The notes: generated by a model from the letters alone, not told the origin. A stretch of 64,000 bases of DNA from Kiloniella majae (GCF_002118315.1 NZ_MTSZ01000004.1:290335-354334); one strand, 5' to 3'; shown: positions 20,463 through 29,967, numbered from the stretch's first letter. Numbers and translations: made by a program.

Positions 20463-21491
20463 ATGTCAGACGCGGCATCTATTTCGACGCTGGATGAAAT
20501 TCATGTTCTGCTCAAGGAGTTACCGGGACCAAGTCGAGAGGCAGCAAAAGCTGCTGAAGAAAGACAGTCCCAGCTTACAAAGCCCCTGGGAGCTTTAGGA
20601 CGCCTAGAGGAACTGGCAATCTGGCTTGCTGCATGGCAGGGAAAGAAGAAGCCACAGGTTGAACGTCCGTTTACCGCTGTTTTTGCCGGAAATCATGGCA
20701 TTGCAGCAAAAGGGGTTTCCGCTTATCCGACCGAAGTTACCAAGCAAATGGTGGCGAACTTTATCCACGGTGGTGCGGCAGTTAACCAGCTTTGTGGGTT
20801 AGCCGATTCAGATCTTCGTGTTTACGAGCTCGCGCTTGATGAGCCAACGGCTGATTCTAGCGAGCAGCCGGCAATGGAAGAAGAAGACTTCGTGCGCGCG
20901 ATTGCCTATGGAATGATGGCTGTCGAAGAAGGCATTGATGTTTTGGCTGTTGGTGAGATGGGTATTGGCAATACGACATCAGCTGCGGCGATTTGCATGG
21001 CTCTTTACGGTGGTGATGCCGCTGACTGGGTGGGACGTGGTACGGGTGTGGACGACGAAACACTTGCCTTGAAAACCAAACTAATCAATCAGGCAATTGA
21101 ACTGCACAAACCAACTTTTACAGATGATCCTTTTCAGATTTTACGGTGTGTTGGTGGTCTTGAACTCGCGGCAATTGTCGGGGCTGTTATTGCGGCACGC
21201 CTTGCCCGTACCCCGGTTGTTCTAGATGGTTATACCTGTACAGCAGCAGCGGCTGTTTTGCATGCAATTGATGACAGGCTTCTTGATCATTGTGTTGTCG
21301 GGCATCAATCCGTTGAACCCGGTCATCAGGCTTTGATGGCAAATATTGGTAAAGAACCCTTGCTGGATTTCAATATGCGTCTGGGGGAAGGTTCCGGGGC
21401 TGTGCTTGCTCTGCAAATCCTGAAGGCAGCCTGTGTGTGCCATAATGGCATGGCCACCTTTGCCGAAGCCGGGGTTAGTGGCCCGGCTTAA
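20463..21491 (+). CDS. cobT: Nicotinate-nucleotide--dimethylbenzimidazole phosphoribosyltransferase
   Basis: 342 residues. Makes alpha-ribazole-5'-phosphate from nicotinate mononucleotide and dimethylbenzimidazole, supplying the substrate of CobS. Family motifs are SQLTKPLGALGRLEELAIWL, GNHGIAAKGVSAYPTEVT (about 76-93), GEMGIGNTTSAAAI (about 161-174) and the C-terminal TFAEAGVSGPA with the catalytic Glu. ATG 20463 is preceded by AAGGGAGA. The 222-base divergent region with cobS carries no recognisable cobalamin-riboswitch core. A strong hairpin terminator follows. Confidence 0.95.
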   Translation: MSDAASISTLDEIHVLLKELPGPSREAAKAAEERQSQLTKPLGALGRLEELAIWLAAWQGKKKPQVERPFTAVFAGNHGIAAKGVSAYPTEVTKQMVANFIHGGAAVNQLCGLADSDLRVYELALDEPTADSSEQPAMEEEDFVRAIAYGMMAVEEGIDVLAVGEMGIGNTTSAAAICMALYGGDAADWVGRGTGVDDETLALKTKLINQAIELHKPTFTDDPFQILRCVGGLELAAIVGAVIAARLARTPVVLDGYTCTAAAAVLHAIDDRLLDHCVVGHQSVEPGHQALMANIGKEPLLDFNMRLGEGSGAVLALQILKAACVCHNGMATFAEAGVSGPA

Positions 21492-21540
21492 TTCTGGTCC
21501 CGGCTTAACTCTGGCCTATGTAAAAACACGAACGATTTTA

Positions 21541-21567
21541 TGGGGGAGTAGCGTTGCTATTCCCCCA
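21541..21567. terminator. Bidirectional hairpin terminator between cobT and the ABC permease
   Basis: TGGGGGAGTAG 21541-21551 pairs with CTATTCCCCCA 21557-21567 (11 pairs, one G-T) around a 5-base loop. It is followed by TTT on the plus strand and by ATAAAAT-type sequence on the minus strand. The permease stop codon (21557-21559) is inside the hairpin. Confidence 0.8.
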
Positions 21568-22414
21568 TTTGTAATAAGAGGCCCCGTTTTCTGGCAACGT
21601 GATAAGCCCATAAAAACACACCGATTGCGATAGAGAAGTAGAGTACATTCAAGAGCAGGGAGTGGATGAAAAGATCAAGTTGAAAGCCTTGATCAAAAAG
21701 GATAGCGCGCATACCTTCAAAGACAGGTGCTGTCGGTAACCCCCATGCAAGGGCTTGTAGCCATTCGGGCAAGATGTCTACGGGGTAGTAGACCGCTGAA
21801 ATCGGTGCAATCAGAAAGATGGTTAACCAAGCCATGGATTCAGCACCCAGCCCGACCCTGAGAATAAGAGCACAAACCAAAAGGCCAATGGTCCATCCCA
21901 TCATCATCAGATTACTGAAAAAAAGTATCAGTGGTAATCCCAGATCGTAGAGCGATACCTCGTAAAAAAGGATTGCAAGAAAAGTGGCGGGGAGAATACC
22001 GATGAGCGTTCTGATCATACTCATGACCATCAGGGCAGTTAAAAACTCGTAGGGGCGAAGAGGGCTGACGGCCAGGTTGCCAATGTTCCGGGACCAAAGC
22101 TCTTCCAGAAAAGAGAGGCTGAAGCCAAGTTGTGCGCGGAAGAGAATATCCCATAGAAGCACCGCCGACACCAAAACACCTGCTGCTTGGGCGATGTAGC
22201 TACTGTTTGTTAAGAGGAACTGTGTGATGAACCCCCAGAGCACAATCTGAATAGATGGCCAGTACATAAGCTCAAAAATACGCGGCCAGGAAGCGCGCAT
22301 CAGGTAAAGATGGCGCATCATGACAGACTGTATACGGATCAGCGCGGACGGGGTATGCCTTATCCGGGGAATAGTAGTTGTGGTTTGAGATGTTTGGTTT
22401 GATGAGTTTGACAT
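21557..22414 (-). CDS. ABC-2 type transporter permease (NodJ-like)
   Basis: 285 residues with six predicted membrane helices and the ABC-2 permease signature region (ISAVYYPVDILPEWLQALAWG, with the P-x-x-x-LP-x-W pattern). This resembles the NodJ/LptG-unrelated ABC-2 exporters for polysaccharide or lipid-like substrates. Its ATG abuts the stop of the upstream ATPase gene directly (TAG then ATG), so translation is coupled. The substrate is unknown. Confidence 0.87.
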   Translation of the reverse strand: MSNSSNQTSQTTTTIPRIRHTPSALIRIQSVMMRHLYLMRASWPRIFELMYWPSIQIVLWGFITQFLLTNSSYIAQAAGVLVSAVLLWDILFRAQLGFSLSFLEELWSRNIGNLAVSPLRPYEFLTALMVMSMIRTLIGILPATFLAILFYEVSLYDLGLPLILFFSNLMMMGWTIGLLVCALILRVGLGAESMAWLTIFLIAPISAVYYPVDILPEWLQALAWGLPTAPVFEGMRAILFDQGFQLDLFIHSLLLNVLYFSIAIGVFLWAYHVARKRGLLLQMGE

Positions 22415-23233
22415 CTAAATATCCCCGTACTCGAGATCGTCATGAGGCGGTTTTCTGGGGATATCTTTTGAGGATGCATCATCACCCGCTTGATTTGCTG
22501 ATTTTTTTCGATCACGCGCGATATCAAGAAAGACTTCCTCCAGATTTGTCCGGCTATAGCGATGTAACAGATCAGCTGGCGTTCCCTGATCGACAATTGT
22601 GCCGTATTTCATCATCAACACATTGTCACAAATGCGTTCGACTTCTGTCATGTTATGGGACGCCAGCAAGATCGCAGCGCTGGTCCGTTTTTGATATTCT
22701 TTTATATAGCTTCTGACCCAATCCGCGGTATCCGGGTCCAGAGAGGCAGTTGGCTCATCCAGTAAAAGAATTTCAGGTTCGTTGATCAGGGCTTTGGCCA
22801 CAGAAACTCTCGTTTTCTGGCCTGCGGACAAGCTTCCCGTTGGGCGGTTTAATAATTCAAGAAGGTCGAGTTCTTTGGCCAGATGCATCAAACGTTCTTT
22901 GGCGTTGATAATGCCATAGAGTTTACTGAAAAACATAAGGTTTTGCCGAACGGTCAGTCGTCTGGGCAAATCCACATAGGGGGATGAAAAATTCAGACGA
23001 TGCATAACCTTGAAGCGGTCTTTGACCATATCTTCGCTAAGGACTTTAATCATTCCCGATGAGGGTAATAGAATGCCAAGAAGCATGGATATCGTTGTAG
23101 TTTTCCCTGCACCGTTTCCACCCAACAACGCGACGGTTTCGCCAGGTTTCACCGCAAAGGAAATTGATTTGACGGCAAGAACATCATCATAGCTTTTGCT
23201 GAGATTTTCGACGTGAATAGCGTGCTGGGTCAT
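22415..23233 (-). CDS. ABC transporter ATP-binding protein (NodI/CcmA-like)
   Basis: 272 residues. Walker A is GGNGAGKTTT (about 38-47), the Q-loop is near SPYVDLP, the signature is LSAGQKTRVSVAKAL (about 134-148), and Walker B is ILLLDEPTASLD (about 155-166) with the switch His in LASHNMTEVE. The domain resembles DRA/NodI-type exporters. The C-terminal tail of about 30 residues is charged and low complexity. It is first gene of a two-gene exporter operon with the ABC-2 permease; no periplasmic binding protein is nearby. Confidence 0.9.
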   Translation of the reverse strand: MTQHAIHVENLSKSYDDVLAVKSISFAVKPGETVALLGGNGAGKTTTISMLLGILLPSSGMIKVLSEDMVKDRFKVMHRLNFSSPYVDLPRRLTVRQNLMFFSKLYGIINAKERLMHLAKELDLLELLNRPTGSLSAGQKTRVSVAKALINEPEILLLDEPTASLDPDTADWVRSYIKEYQKRTSAAILLASHNMTEVERICDNVLMMKYGTIVDQGTPADLLHRYSRTNLEEVFLDIARDRKKSANQAGDDASSKDIPRKPPHDDLEYGDI

Positions 23234-23397
23234 AGGCTTAATATAACATGATTGGGAAAGTAATCTTGTTCTGTTTTGCTATAGGATGATATCTATTGTG
23301 TTATGACACCACAAATATCTTATGAATTATAAAGATTTACTCCCCGAGAGTACAAAACCATGCATAGGGGGAGAGTCTAGAAGATGGAACCAAACCA

Positions 23398-24771
23398 GTG
23401 AGTAGTGCATTTCGATTGGAACCTGAAGTAGGATTACATCCTGACCAAGGTCGTGTTCGTTTAAGAACACTGGTTTTCATCAGGTGGATGGCAATTTGTG
23501 GACAAACGGCAGCGTTGTTAATTGCTCATTTTGGCCTTGGGTTAGAGCTTCCATTGGTTGCTGCATTTTTGGTGGTTTTGACATCCGGTGTCTTGAACGT
23601 GGCGCAGGTTGCGACGCGCCCGGCATCATCCTGGTTGCGTAACAAAGAAGCAACCATGGCCTTGGCGTTTGATTTGATCCAAATATCGGTGCTGCTGTCT
23701 CTGACAGGGGGACTGACAAACCCCTTTTCAATCCTGATTCTTGGTCCGGTAACTGTGTCAGCTTCTATTCTCACCAGACGGAGTACAATTTGCTTAAGTA
23801 TCTTGGCGATTGTCGCGGTGACAGCGGATGTTTTCTTTTATTTGCCGCTTCCCTGGCCTGAAGGCAGTTTTTTCCTCCATTCGCTTTATCTCTATGGTCT
23901 GTGGGCTGCGTTGGTTTTTACAGCTATTTTTTTGGCGGTTTATGTTTCTTCACTAACCGAAGAAGCGCGATCTATGGGCATGGCGCTTGTGGCGTCGCAA
24001 ATGGCCTTGGCGAGAGAGCAAAAATTATCGGCATTAGGGGGCTTGGCTGCCGCTGCTGCTCATGAACTGGGCAGTCCTTTGGGGACAATGCTTGTTGTCG
24101 CAAAGGAAATGAAAGAGGAATTGCCCCCAGATGACATTTATGTGCCGGATGTAGAGCTTTTGATTAGTGAGATTCTCAGGTGCCGAGAAATCTTACAAAA
24201 CCTTGCGGCTTGGCCAGAGGAAGACGGTGGAGATCCTTATAATTTTATGCCTATCCAAAGTCTTGTTGAAGCGGCCGTTGCACCCTATGAAAAACTGGAT
24301 ATTCAAACGATCATAGAAGCTAAATCACGCGAAAATTCAGGGGAAGAATCTGGCATCGAACATCCGATGGTCGAACGAAGTCCTGAAATTTTACATTCGT
24401 TGGGACTTTTTGCTCAAAATGCAATTCAGTTTGCAAAAGAAAAAGTCGATATATCACTAATTTGGGATAAAAGAACCATTACCCTGACGATACATGACGA
24501 TGGTCCTGGCTTTGATCAACAAGTTTTGGGGCGTTTAGGAGATCCTTTGTTATCTAATCGAGAGCCTACTCAAAAAGCTCTGGTTCAAAAAAATCAAGAC
24601 CGCCGTAAAGAAGAGGATGGGGACCACATGGGGTTGGGGGTGTTTATCGCGACAACCTTGCTTTCGCACACGGGGGGTAAGGTGACGTACTTTAATCATG
24701 AAACAGGTGGCGCGGTTGTCGAAATTGTTTGGCCCCGGCACCGTTTGGAAGTTACTGCGCAATCTGTGTAA
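23398..24771 (+). CDS. regB: RegB/PrrB/ActS-type redox sensor histidine kinase
   Basis: 457 residues. Six membrane helices (about 25-190) contain the quinone-linked motif LTGGLTNPFSIL (about 100). The dimerisation helix has the phosphorylated His222 in AAAAHELGSPLGT, and Cys262 in RCREIL lies exactly 40 residues on. That matches the His225/Cys265 spacing of Rhodobacter RegB, whose Cys is the redox switch. The ATPase domain has DDGPGF and GLGVFIA boxes. The start is GTG 23398, which overlaps the stop of a five-codon ATG frame (23383-23401). Its response regulator follows 143 bases on. Confidence 0.92.
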   Translation: MSSAFRLEPEVGLHPDQGRVRLRTLVFIRWMAICGQTAALLIAHFGLGLELPLVAAFLVVLTSGVLNVAQVATRPASSWLRNKEATMALAFDLIQISVLLSLTGGLTNPFSILILGPVTVSASILTRRSTICLSILAIVAVTADVFFYLPLPWPEGSFFLHSLYLYGLWAALVFTAIFLAVYVSSLTEEARSMGMALVASQMALAREQKLSALGGLAAAAAHELGSPLGTMLVVAKEMKEELPPDDIYVPDVELLISEILRCREILQNLAAWPEEDGGDPYNFMPIQSLVEAAVAPYEKLDIQTIIEAKSRENSGEESGIEHPMVERSPEILHSLGLFAQNAIQFAKEKVDISLIWDKRTITLTIHDDGPGFDQQVLGRLGDPLLSNREPTQKALVQKNQDRRKEEDGDHMGLGVFIATTLLSHTGGKVTYFNHETGGAVVEIVWPRHRLEVTAQSV

Positions 24772-24917
24772 AAGGCATCATGTCCGAATTTAACGAATTT
24801 TAGGCCTATGAATATTTTGCAAGACAGCTGAGCTTAATGCATCTTTGACCGTCTGTGTCTGGAAGCATAGAATATAGTGAAATAACAAAGAATAGAATTG
24901 TCTAGGGGTAACTAGTG

Positions 24918-25472
24918 ATGTCAGAATCGCAAGACGCGGAAAAAAAGAAGCTGCTGATTGTTGATGATGATGAGCGTTTTGCGGAACGCTTGTCTCGGGC
25001 GATGGATCGGCGCGGGTTTGGGTCTGTTATTGCCAATTCTGTTGCAGATGGTATCCGCTTGGCGCATTCAGAAGCCCAAGAATATGCTGTTGTTGATTTA
25101 AGGCTTCAGGATGGATCTGGCCTTGATGTCGTTAAAGCTATCCACGAAACATCCAAAAATGCGCGGGTTGTTGTTCTCACAGGTTATGGAAACATTGCGA
25201 CAGCTGTAGCTGCGGTCAAAGTTGGTGCTTTGGATTATTTACCGAAACCTGCTGATCCGGATCAAGTCGCTGCGACCTTGTTACAATCCGGTGCTGATGG
25301 CGATATGCCTCCGCCGCCAGAGCTTCCCATGACTGCAGATCGTGTACGTTGGGAGCATATTCAGCGTGTATATGAACAGTGTGATCGCAATGTTTCTGAA
25401 ACGGCACGGCGTTTGAGAATGCATCGACGGACACTGCAACGTATTCTGGCAAAGTACGCCCCGCACGCTTAA
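24918..25472 (+). CDS. regA: RegA/PrrA/ActR-type response regulator
   Basis: 184 residues, partner of the RegB kinase. The receiver domain shows LLIVDDDERFAERL, the phospho-acceptor Asp60 in AVVDLRLQDGSG, the TGYGNIATAV switch region and KVGALDYLPKPA. A Pro-rich linker (PPPPELP) precedes a Fis-type HTH with the near-invariant NVSETARRLRMHRRTLQRIL. RegA proteins control photosynthesis, respiration, nitrogen and carbon fixation by redox state. Here plausible targets include the bd oxidase and ccm genes in the same window. ATG 24918 is favoured by AGGGG at 24904-24908; GTG 24915 is possible. Confidence 0.95.
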   Translation: MSESQDAEKKKLLIVDDDERFAERLSRAMDRRGFGSVIANSVADGIRLAHSEAQEYAVVDLRLQDGSGLDVVKAIHETSKNARVVVLTGYGNIATAVAAVKVGALDYLPKPADPDQVAATLLQSGADGDMPPPPELPMTADRVRWEHIQRVYEQCDRNVSETARRLRMHRRTLQRILAKYAPHA

Positions 25473-25526
25473 GGCTAGAAAACTTATGAGATGCCTTTGT
25501 GTTTTTATAGGTTAGGGAGGCTTTAT

Positions 25527-25559
25527 GGATAGATTAATCCGTGAAAGACTAATCTATCC
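25527..25559. terminator. Hairpin between convergent regA and EAL-like genes
   Basis: GGATAGATTA 25527-25536 and TAATCTATCC 25550-25559 form a 10-bp perfect stem with a 13-base loop. It overlaps the stop codon of the minus-strand gene. There is no T-run, so it is a likely 3'-end structure for both transcripts. Confidence 0.55.
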
Positions 25560-26870
25560 TTCGTGATCGGCTTCGGCTCTATGACGTCCCATTGCATCTG
25601 CAAGGTTCTTAGATTTTTCTTTTTGGGATGCAGCCCAGTTCTTGACAAATTTATCAATAAAAAAGCCTTGCATGAGTTTGATTCCAAGCTCATGCGATGT
25701 TGCGATAGCCTCTTCGGCCCCGCAATGGCAAAGGATCATTCTGTTGGGGTCAACTTTTTTAACAGTATTTCTGATTTCATCGCCGCGAGGTGTGGTCAAA
25801 AACTTGGTTAAATCCTGATTCCACTGTAGCTTGATCAAGTCAAAGCCCATGGTTCGGCGATCAATCATCGGTAAAGACAGGTGGGTAATACCGTCGAGGC
25901 AAATTTTATAGCCTCGCTCTCTTAGAAAATCGCGGGCAAAGGTAAAGCTACCGATATCAGCAAAAACATCTAAAAGTTGAAATTCTATCACGATTGAGCG
26001 GCGAACGGATTCCCCTAAGGTGTGATCCAGTTTCAGAAATTCATCTGACAGGGCCGTGGCGACGTTCAGGTTCAGGCTATAGGATCTGCTCAATGTTGAA
26101 TCGTCATTTTGACGAAGGATGACCAGCATTCGCTTGTCGAGATAACGGGTCAGATCCTGAAAGAGCCAACGATTTGATAATAAGTCATGGGTTGGCAGTA
26201 GCGTTTGTTGAAGCTGATCAATGGAAAAGAAAAGTTCTTTGAATAAAGCCTCAGGTTTTTGGTCCTTGTTAACCAGAAAGATTGATTGACGTTTCATAAG
26301 GCTTGATAGATCAGCCTGATTAATTGCCTTGGATACTGCGTCCAAGTGCGAAGGCATAAGCGGTATTTTGGGTTTTGCAGGTGGCTTGCCGTGCATTGCC
26401 GCAATTGCTTCGGCTTTTTCCCTGCGGATCTGTGTATCAAGATCTTCGTTCATCTTGACTGCAAGGGCGATGAGATCAGCGTATTCGTGTTCCAGGTCAA
26501 ACCAGCTACAGAACTGATCCGCCTGCAAGTCATAATCCCCGGCAAGCATAGGATCATCACTGAAGAGATATCGAAGTCTCAGGATCGTTTCATCAATTTG
26601 GGCGACAGTGGCCCCTGTTGTAACGACGACCAGATCGTTATTGTGTAGCCTGAAAACTGTTCCTGAAAATTTTGCAATAAGGTCTTCGCAAGCATTCTGC
26701 GCAATACGTAAATGATGATCCCGTTGGTGGTATGGGCGTAAACGCGATAAGTGAATATGTACTGCACGACGGTTATCGGTTTGTTTACCGATCCGCTTCA
26801 CATAATCCAGAAAGACCTTTTCTTGGCTGAATTGGCCTTCGGGTTGTTTTGTTGAAGTCGAGTTATCCAT
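25554..26870 (-). CDS. Degenerate EAL-domain protein (probably no c-di-GMP hydrolysis)
   Basis: 438 residues without signal or membrane segment. The C-terminal half (about 190-410) follows an EAL phosphodiesterase fold: SLNLNVATALSDEFLKLD matches the usual NxS strand. VIEFQLLDVFADIGSFTFAR, GYKICLDGITHLSLP and GIKLMQGFFIDKF match later elements. The E-x-L signature, the DD metal pair (DDFG becomes LDGI) and other catalytic acids are absent, so it should bind a ligand or partner rather than cleave c-di-GMP. The N-terminal half (VFRLHNNDLVVVTTGA) resembles a worn GGDEF-like domain. It is convergent with regA; no partner gene is evident. Confidence 0.7.
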   Translation of the reverse strand: MDNSTSTKQPEGQFSQEKVFLDYVKRIGKQTDNRRAVHIHLSRLRPYHQRDHHLRIAQNACEDLIAKFSGTVFRLHNNDLVVVTTGATVAQIDETILRLRYLFSDDPMLAGDYDLQADQFCSWFDLEHEYADLIALAVKMNEDLDTQIRREKAEAIAAMHGKPPAKPKIPLMPSHLDAVSKAINQADLSSLMKRQSIFLVNKDQKPEALFKELFFSIDQLQQTLLPTHDLLSNRWLFQDLTRYLDKRMLVILRQNDDSTLSRSYSLNLNVATALSDEFLKLDHTLGESVRRSIVIEFQLLDVFADIGSFTFARDFLRERGYKICLDGITHLSLPMIDRRTMGFDLIKLQWNQDLTKFLTTPRGDEIRNTVKKVDPNRMILCHCGAEEAIATSHELGIKLMQGFFIDKFVKNWAASQKEKSKNLADAMGRHRAEADHEG

Positions 26871-27091
26871 AAGGGTAGGCTACATTACATCCAGGTTGCA
26901 CCATCGTGTGTAACATTATTAACCTTGAGAGTCTTCAAAGTTCGTTAACCCTATCGAAATGACTTATATTTGAGACTTTTTCAATTAAAATATGGCTCTA
27001 TCAAGCGGATTTCCTTTAAAAAACTTGCCCGTTGTCTGAATTGATAGCAAAAGATAGGCAAGAAACTTTATGAATATTGGTTTGTATTTGG

Positions 27092-28588
27092 ATGACTTCG
27101 GAAACTCACTCTTCTATTGATTTATTGGATTTGGTTGCACGTGTCGATGATTTGGCCGGGGCGCGAGTACGGACCGTGGGCGATCTGATGCTTGATCGTT
27201 TTATCTATGGCAGTGTGGAACGGATTTCACCTGAAGGACCAATCCCTGTTCTGAAAATCAACCGTCAGGTCTCTATGTTGGGCGGATCTGGAAACGTCCT
27301 CCGTAATCTGGCTGCAATTGGTGCTTCAACAAACTTTGTTGCTGTCATCGGTGATGATGCCGTTGGCCAAGAAGTTAGCGACCTTGTTCAAAAAGAAATT
27401 GGGCAGGAGCCTCTTAATCTTGTTATCGAGGCAACGCGACAAACAACCATCAAAGAGCGTTTTGTTGCAAGTAATCAACAGCTCCTGCGGGCAGATCGAG
27501 AGATGGATCGTGCTCTTGATCCGGATACTTGTTCTCAAATTATAAAGCGCGTTCAAAAGAATCTCGCAGATGCCCCTGTAGTGATTTTATCAGATTATGA
27601 TAAAGGGGTTTTGAATCAAGAAACCCTGAGCACTATTATTGCTGCTGCCCTTGAGGCAGGGTGTCAAATAATCGCAGATCCTAAAGGCCGGGATTACAGC
27701 ATCTACAAGGGTGTCAGCATAGTTACGCCTAATCGCAGAGAGTTACATGAAGCAACGGGGATGTCTGTTGATGGAGATGCTGCTGTTGTTGCTGCGTGCC
27801 GATATTTGATCGAAAGCTGCGGTATCCAAGGTGTGTTAGCTACACGCAGTGAAGAGGGAATGACTTTGGTCACGTCGGAGGGCGTTGTCGAGCATTTGGG
27901 AGCCGAAGCGCGGGAAGTTTTTGATGTTTCAGGCGCAGGCGATACGGTCGTTGCCGTGCTGGGCGCGGCCCTTGCGGCTGGTTTAAATCTTCTTGAAGCA
28001 TCGTGGCTTGCCAATATCGCGGCGGGTATCGTAGTCGGGAAAACGGGTACGGCAGTTGCTTATGGCAGTGAAATCAGACAAGCGCTTCTTGCTCGAAATG
28101 GGCACACTAGCCAAGCAAAGGTTGCTGAGCTGGGTGCTGTGCTGCACCGGGTCGATCAATGGCGTAAGGCGGGCTATAAGATTGGGTTTACCAATGGTAG
28201 CTTTGACCTCCTTCATCCTGGACATATTGCATCTTTGCAACAGTCCAGATCAGCGTGTGATCGTTTGATTGTCGGCTTGAACACAGATGCTTCTGTAAAG
28301 CGCTACAAAGGTGAAAATAGGCCAATCCAGGACGAGAATGCACGAGCAACGGTTTTGGCGGCGCTGGAAATCGTCGATCAAGTGGTCTTGTTTGACGAAG
28401 ATACACCGCTGAAATTGATTAAAGCTATTCTACCCGATGTATTGGTCAAAGGGGCCGATTATACGCTTGATCAGGTTGTGGGTGGTGATGTTGTTATTCA
28501 GAATGGCGGCCAAGTTATCCTTGCCGATTTAAAAGACGGATTTTCAACAACGAATACCATTGCACGGATAGATAAAGGCAGCGAATAG
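27092..28588 (+). CDS. hldE: Bifunctional heptose-7-phosphate kinase / heptose-1-phosphate adenylyltransferase
   Basis: 498 residues making ADP-heptose precursors of the LPS inner core. The N-terminal ribokinase/PfkB domain runs to about 320, with GGSGNVLRNLAAIGA early, DPKGRDYSIYKG midway and the catalytic-base motif VSGAGDTVVAVLGAALAAG at about 280. The C-terminal cytidylyltransferase-like domain has TNGSFDLLHPGHIASL (HxGH) and ends with STTNTIARI. Both active sites look intact. ATG 27092 is chosen; a TTG 15 bases upstream is in frame. It is monocistronic in appearance and away from other LPS genes. Confidence 0.94.
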   Translation: MTSETHSSIDLLDLVARVDDLAGARVRTVGDLMLDRFIYGSVERISPEGPIPVLKINRQVSMLGGSGNVLRNLAAIGASTNFVAVIGDDAVGQEVSDLVQKEIGQEPLNLVIEATRQTTIKERFVASNQQLLRADREMDRALDPDTCSQIIKRVQKNLADAPVVILSDYDKGVLNQETLSTIIAAALEAGCQIIADPKGRDYSIYKGVSIVTPNRRELHEATGMSVDGDAAVVAACRYLIESCGIQGVLATRSEEGMTLVTSEGVVEHLGAEAREVFDVSGAGDTVVAVLGAALAAGLNLLEASWLANIAAGIVVGKTGTAVAYGSEIRQALLARNGHTSQAKVAELGAVLHRVDQWRKAGYKIGFTNGSFDLLHPGHIASLQQSRSACDRLIVGLNTDASVKRYKGENRPIQDENARATVLAALEIVDQVVLFDEDTPLKLIKAILPDVLVKGADYTLDQVVGGDVVIQNGGQVILADLKDGFSTTNTIARIDKGSE

Positions 28589-28693
28589 AGTACTACTTTC
28601 CTTTTGATATGTTCAGATAACGAGAACAGACCAAAGAAATTGGCTTCTTGTGATGAAATTATTCAGATTTAAATAGTCTGAGTGTGATTGTTT

Positions 28694-29107
28694 CTACGCG
28701 AAAAAATGTACGAGTGCGGCAATCATGATTGCGGGGGCCAACCAGAAAGCACTCGCCAGAGCATAGGCAACATACCCAGAAGCCTGTCCTTCGGATTTTA
28801 AACGCTCGTAGGCGCGTCTTTCGCGGCCAAGTAAAAAGATCAGATAGAAACGATGTCTACCAAAGGGAATTGACCTTCGAACTTCGACGGGGTGTTTCGC
28901 ATAACCACGTGCCCCAAACATCTGTTTGATGGCGTGCTTTTGATCGTCGGTGAAGCTTGCGGCAATATCGGGATCAATACGGCTAAAGTAATGCTTGATA
29001 AAAGGATCTTCTGAAGAACCGGGTCTTTTATCTGTATTTTTTTCTATACTTGCGTTTTGTGTTCTCTCGTCTAATTCAACCAATGCCATGTCCCTTGCAA
29101 TGCGCAC
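28694..29107 (-). CDS. Conserved hypothetical small membrane protein
   Basis: 137 residues. The soluble N-terminal part contains DIAASFTDDQKHAIKQMFGA, then a basic patch with VRRSIPFGRHRFYLIFLLGRERR, and one C-terminal membrane helix (about 113-135, FWLAPAIMIAALVHFF). The combination RRSIP..RFY.vfl.GRERR is, as far as I recall, a recurring alphaproteobacterial pattern, but I know of no function. The start may be GTG 29107 or ATG 29089; upstream GGGGGTGG suits the former. It lies between hldE (convergent) and carbonic anhydrase. Confidence 0.65.
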   Translation of the reverse strand: MRIARDMALVELDERTQNASIEKNTDKRPGSSEDPFIKHYFSRIDPDIAASFTDDQKHAIKQMFGARGYAKHPVEVRRSIPFGRHRFYLIFLLGRERRAYERLKSEGQASGYVAYALASAFWLAPAIMIAALVHFFA

Positions 29108-29196
29108 ACGCGCACCACCCCCAATAATTTACCTTATCAAGGATAGTGTGACTCGATTCATTTGATTAAACGTTAATGATTTGAATCAGTTAGCTT

Positions 29197-29826
29197 CTAT
29201 AGATTGATAAAGGCGTCTTTTTCTTTGTCGTAGCTAAACAACTCGCCTGTAGAAAAATCAAAATACCAGCCATGTAACTGGACCCTTCCGTCAGCTACCC
29301 GTTCTTGAATGAAGGGGAAAGTCATCAGGTTTTCCAATGAGTTAAGGATAGATGCTTGCTCAACAGCACGTTGTAACTCTTCGCCGTCCTTGTCACAGCA
29401 ACTGGCTTTTTCTTTTGCGTCTTTTGCAATTTTTATCCAGTTGGCAATAAATGAGCTGTCATTGGAGTCGTCCAGGATGCCGTCAACAAGAGCTTTGATA
29501 CCACCGCACATTGCGTGCCCCATAATAATAATATTTGGGATGTGGAGTTGAGTGATTGCATATTCCAGCGCAGCAGATGTTCCGTGGTGACGATCATCTG
29601 CGGCACAAGGAGGCACAAGGTTTGCGACATTGCGGACCATAAAAAGATCGCCAGGTAAGGTCCCTAGTATTGAAGATGGTTCAACACGGGAATCGCAGCA
29701 ACTGATGACCATTGCTTTTGGTGATTGTCCTTTTTCTGCGAGCGACTGTAATAGTGCTTCATCTCTGCGGTAATCTATTGTGTGATAAGCGTGATAGCCT
29801 TTTATCAGTGAATTGATTTCGCTCAT
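29197..29826 (-). CDS. Beta-class carbonic anhydrase
   Basis: 209 residues, reversible hydration of CO2 to bicarbonate. The zinc ligands are visible: Cys and Asp/Arg dyad in SCCDSRVEP (about 42-50) and His plus Cys in GHAMCGGIKAL (about 101-111). The motif MVRNVANLVPP is also typical. Length fits the bacterial beta class. It lies 3.5 kb from an SbtA/SbtB-type bicarbonate transport pair, pointing to an organised inorganic carbon supply although the genes are not one operon. Confidence 0.93.
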   Translation of the reverse strand: MSEINSLIKGYHAYHTIDYRRDEALLQSLAEKGQSPKAMVISCCDSRVEPSSILGTLPGDLFMVRNVANLVPPCAADDRHHGTSAALEYAITQLHIPNIIIMGHAMCGGIKALVDGILDDSNDSSFIANWIKIAKDAKEKASCCDKDGEELQRAVEQASILNSLENLMTFPFIQERVADGRVQLHGWYFDFSTGELFSYDKEKDAFINL

Positions 29827-29967
29827 TTGGCATCCTATATAGTCATTATTGTATCCCCAGACAGGGATTGAGTATCCGGTTGTCTGTAATTTGTAAACAT
29901 TTTCGCAGTTGTTTTACGCTTTTTGATGAGAGAGCGTAAGAGTTTGAAACTGAGTTGGGGGAAGATC

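Noticed and set aside
27070..27120. 16-codon leader frame before hldE
   Set aside because: It overlaps the hldE start out of frame and has no regulatory features such as repeated codons or a following hairpin.
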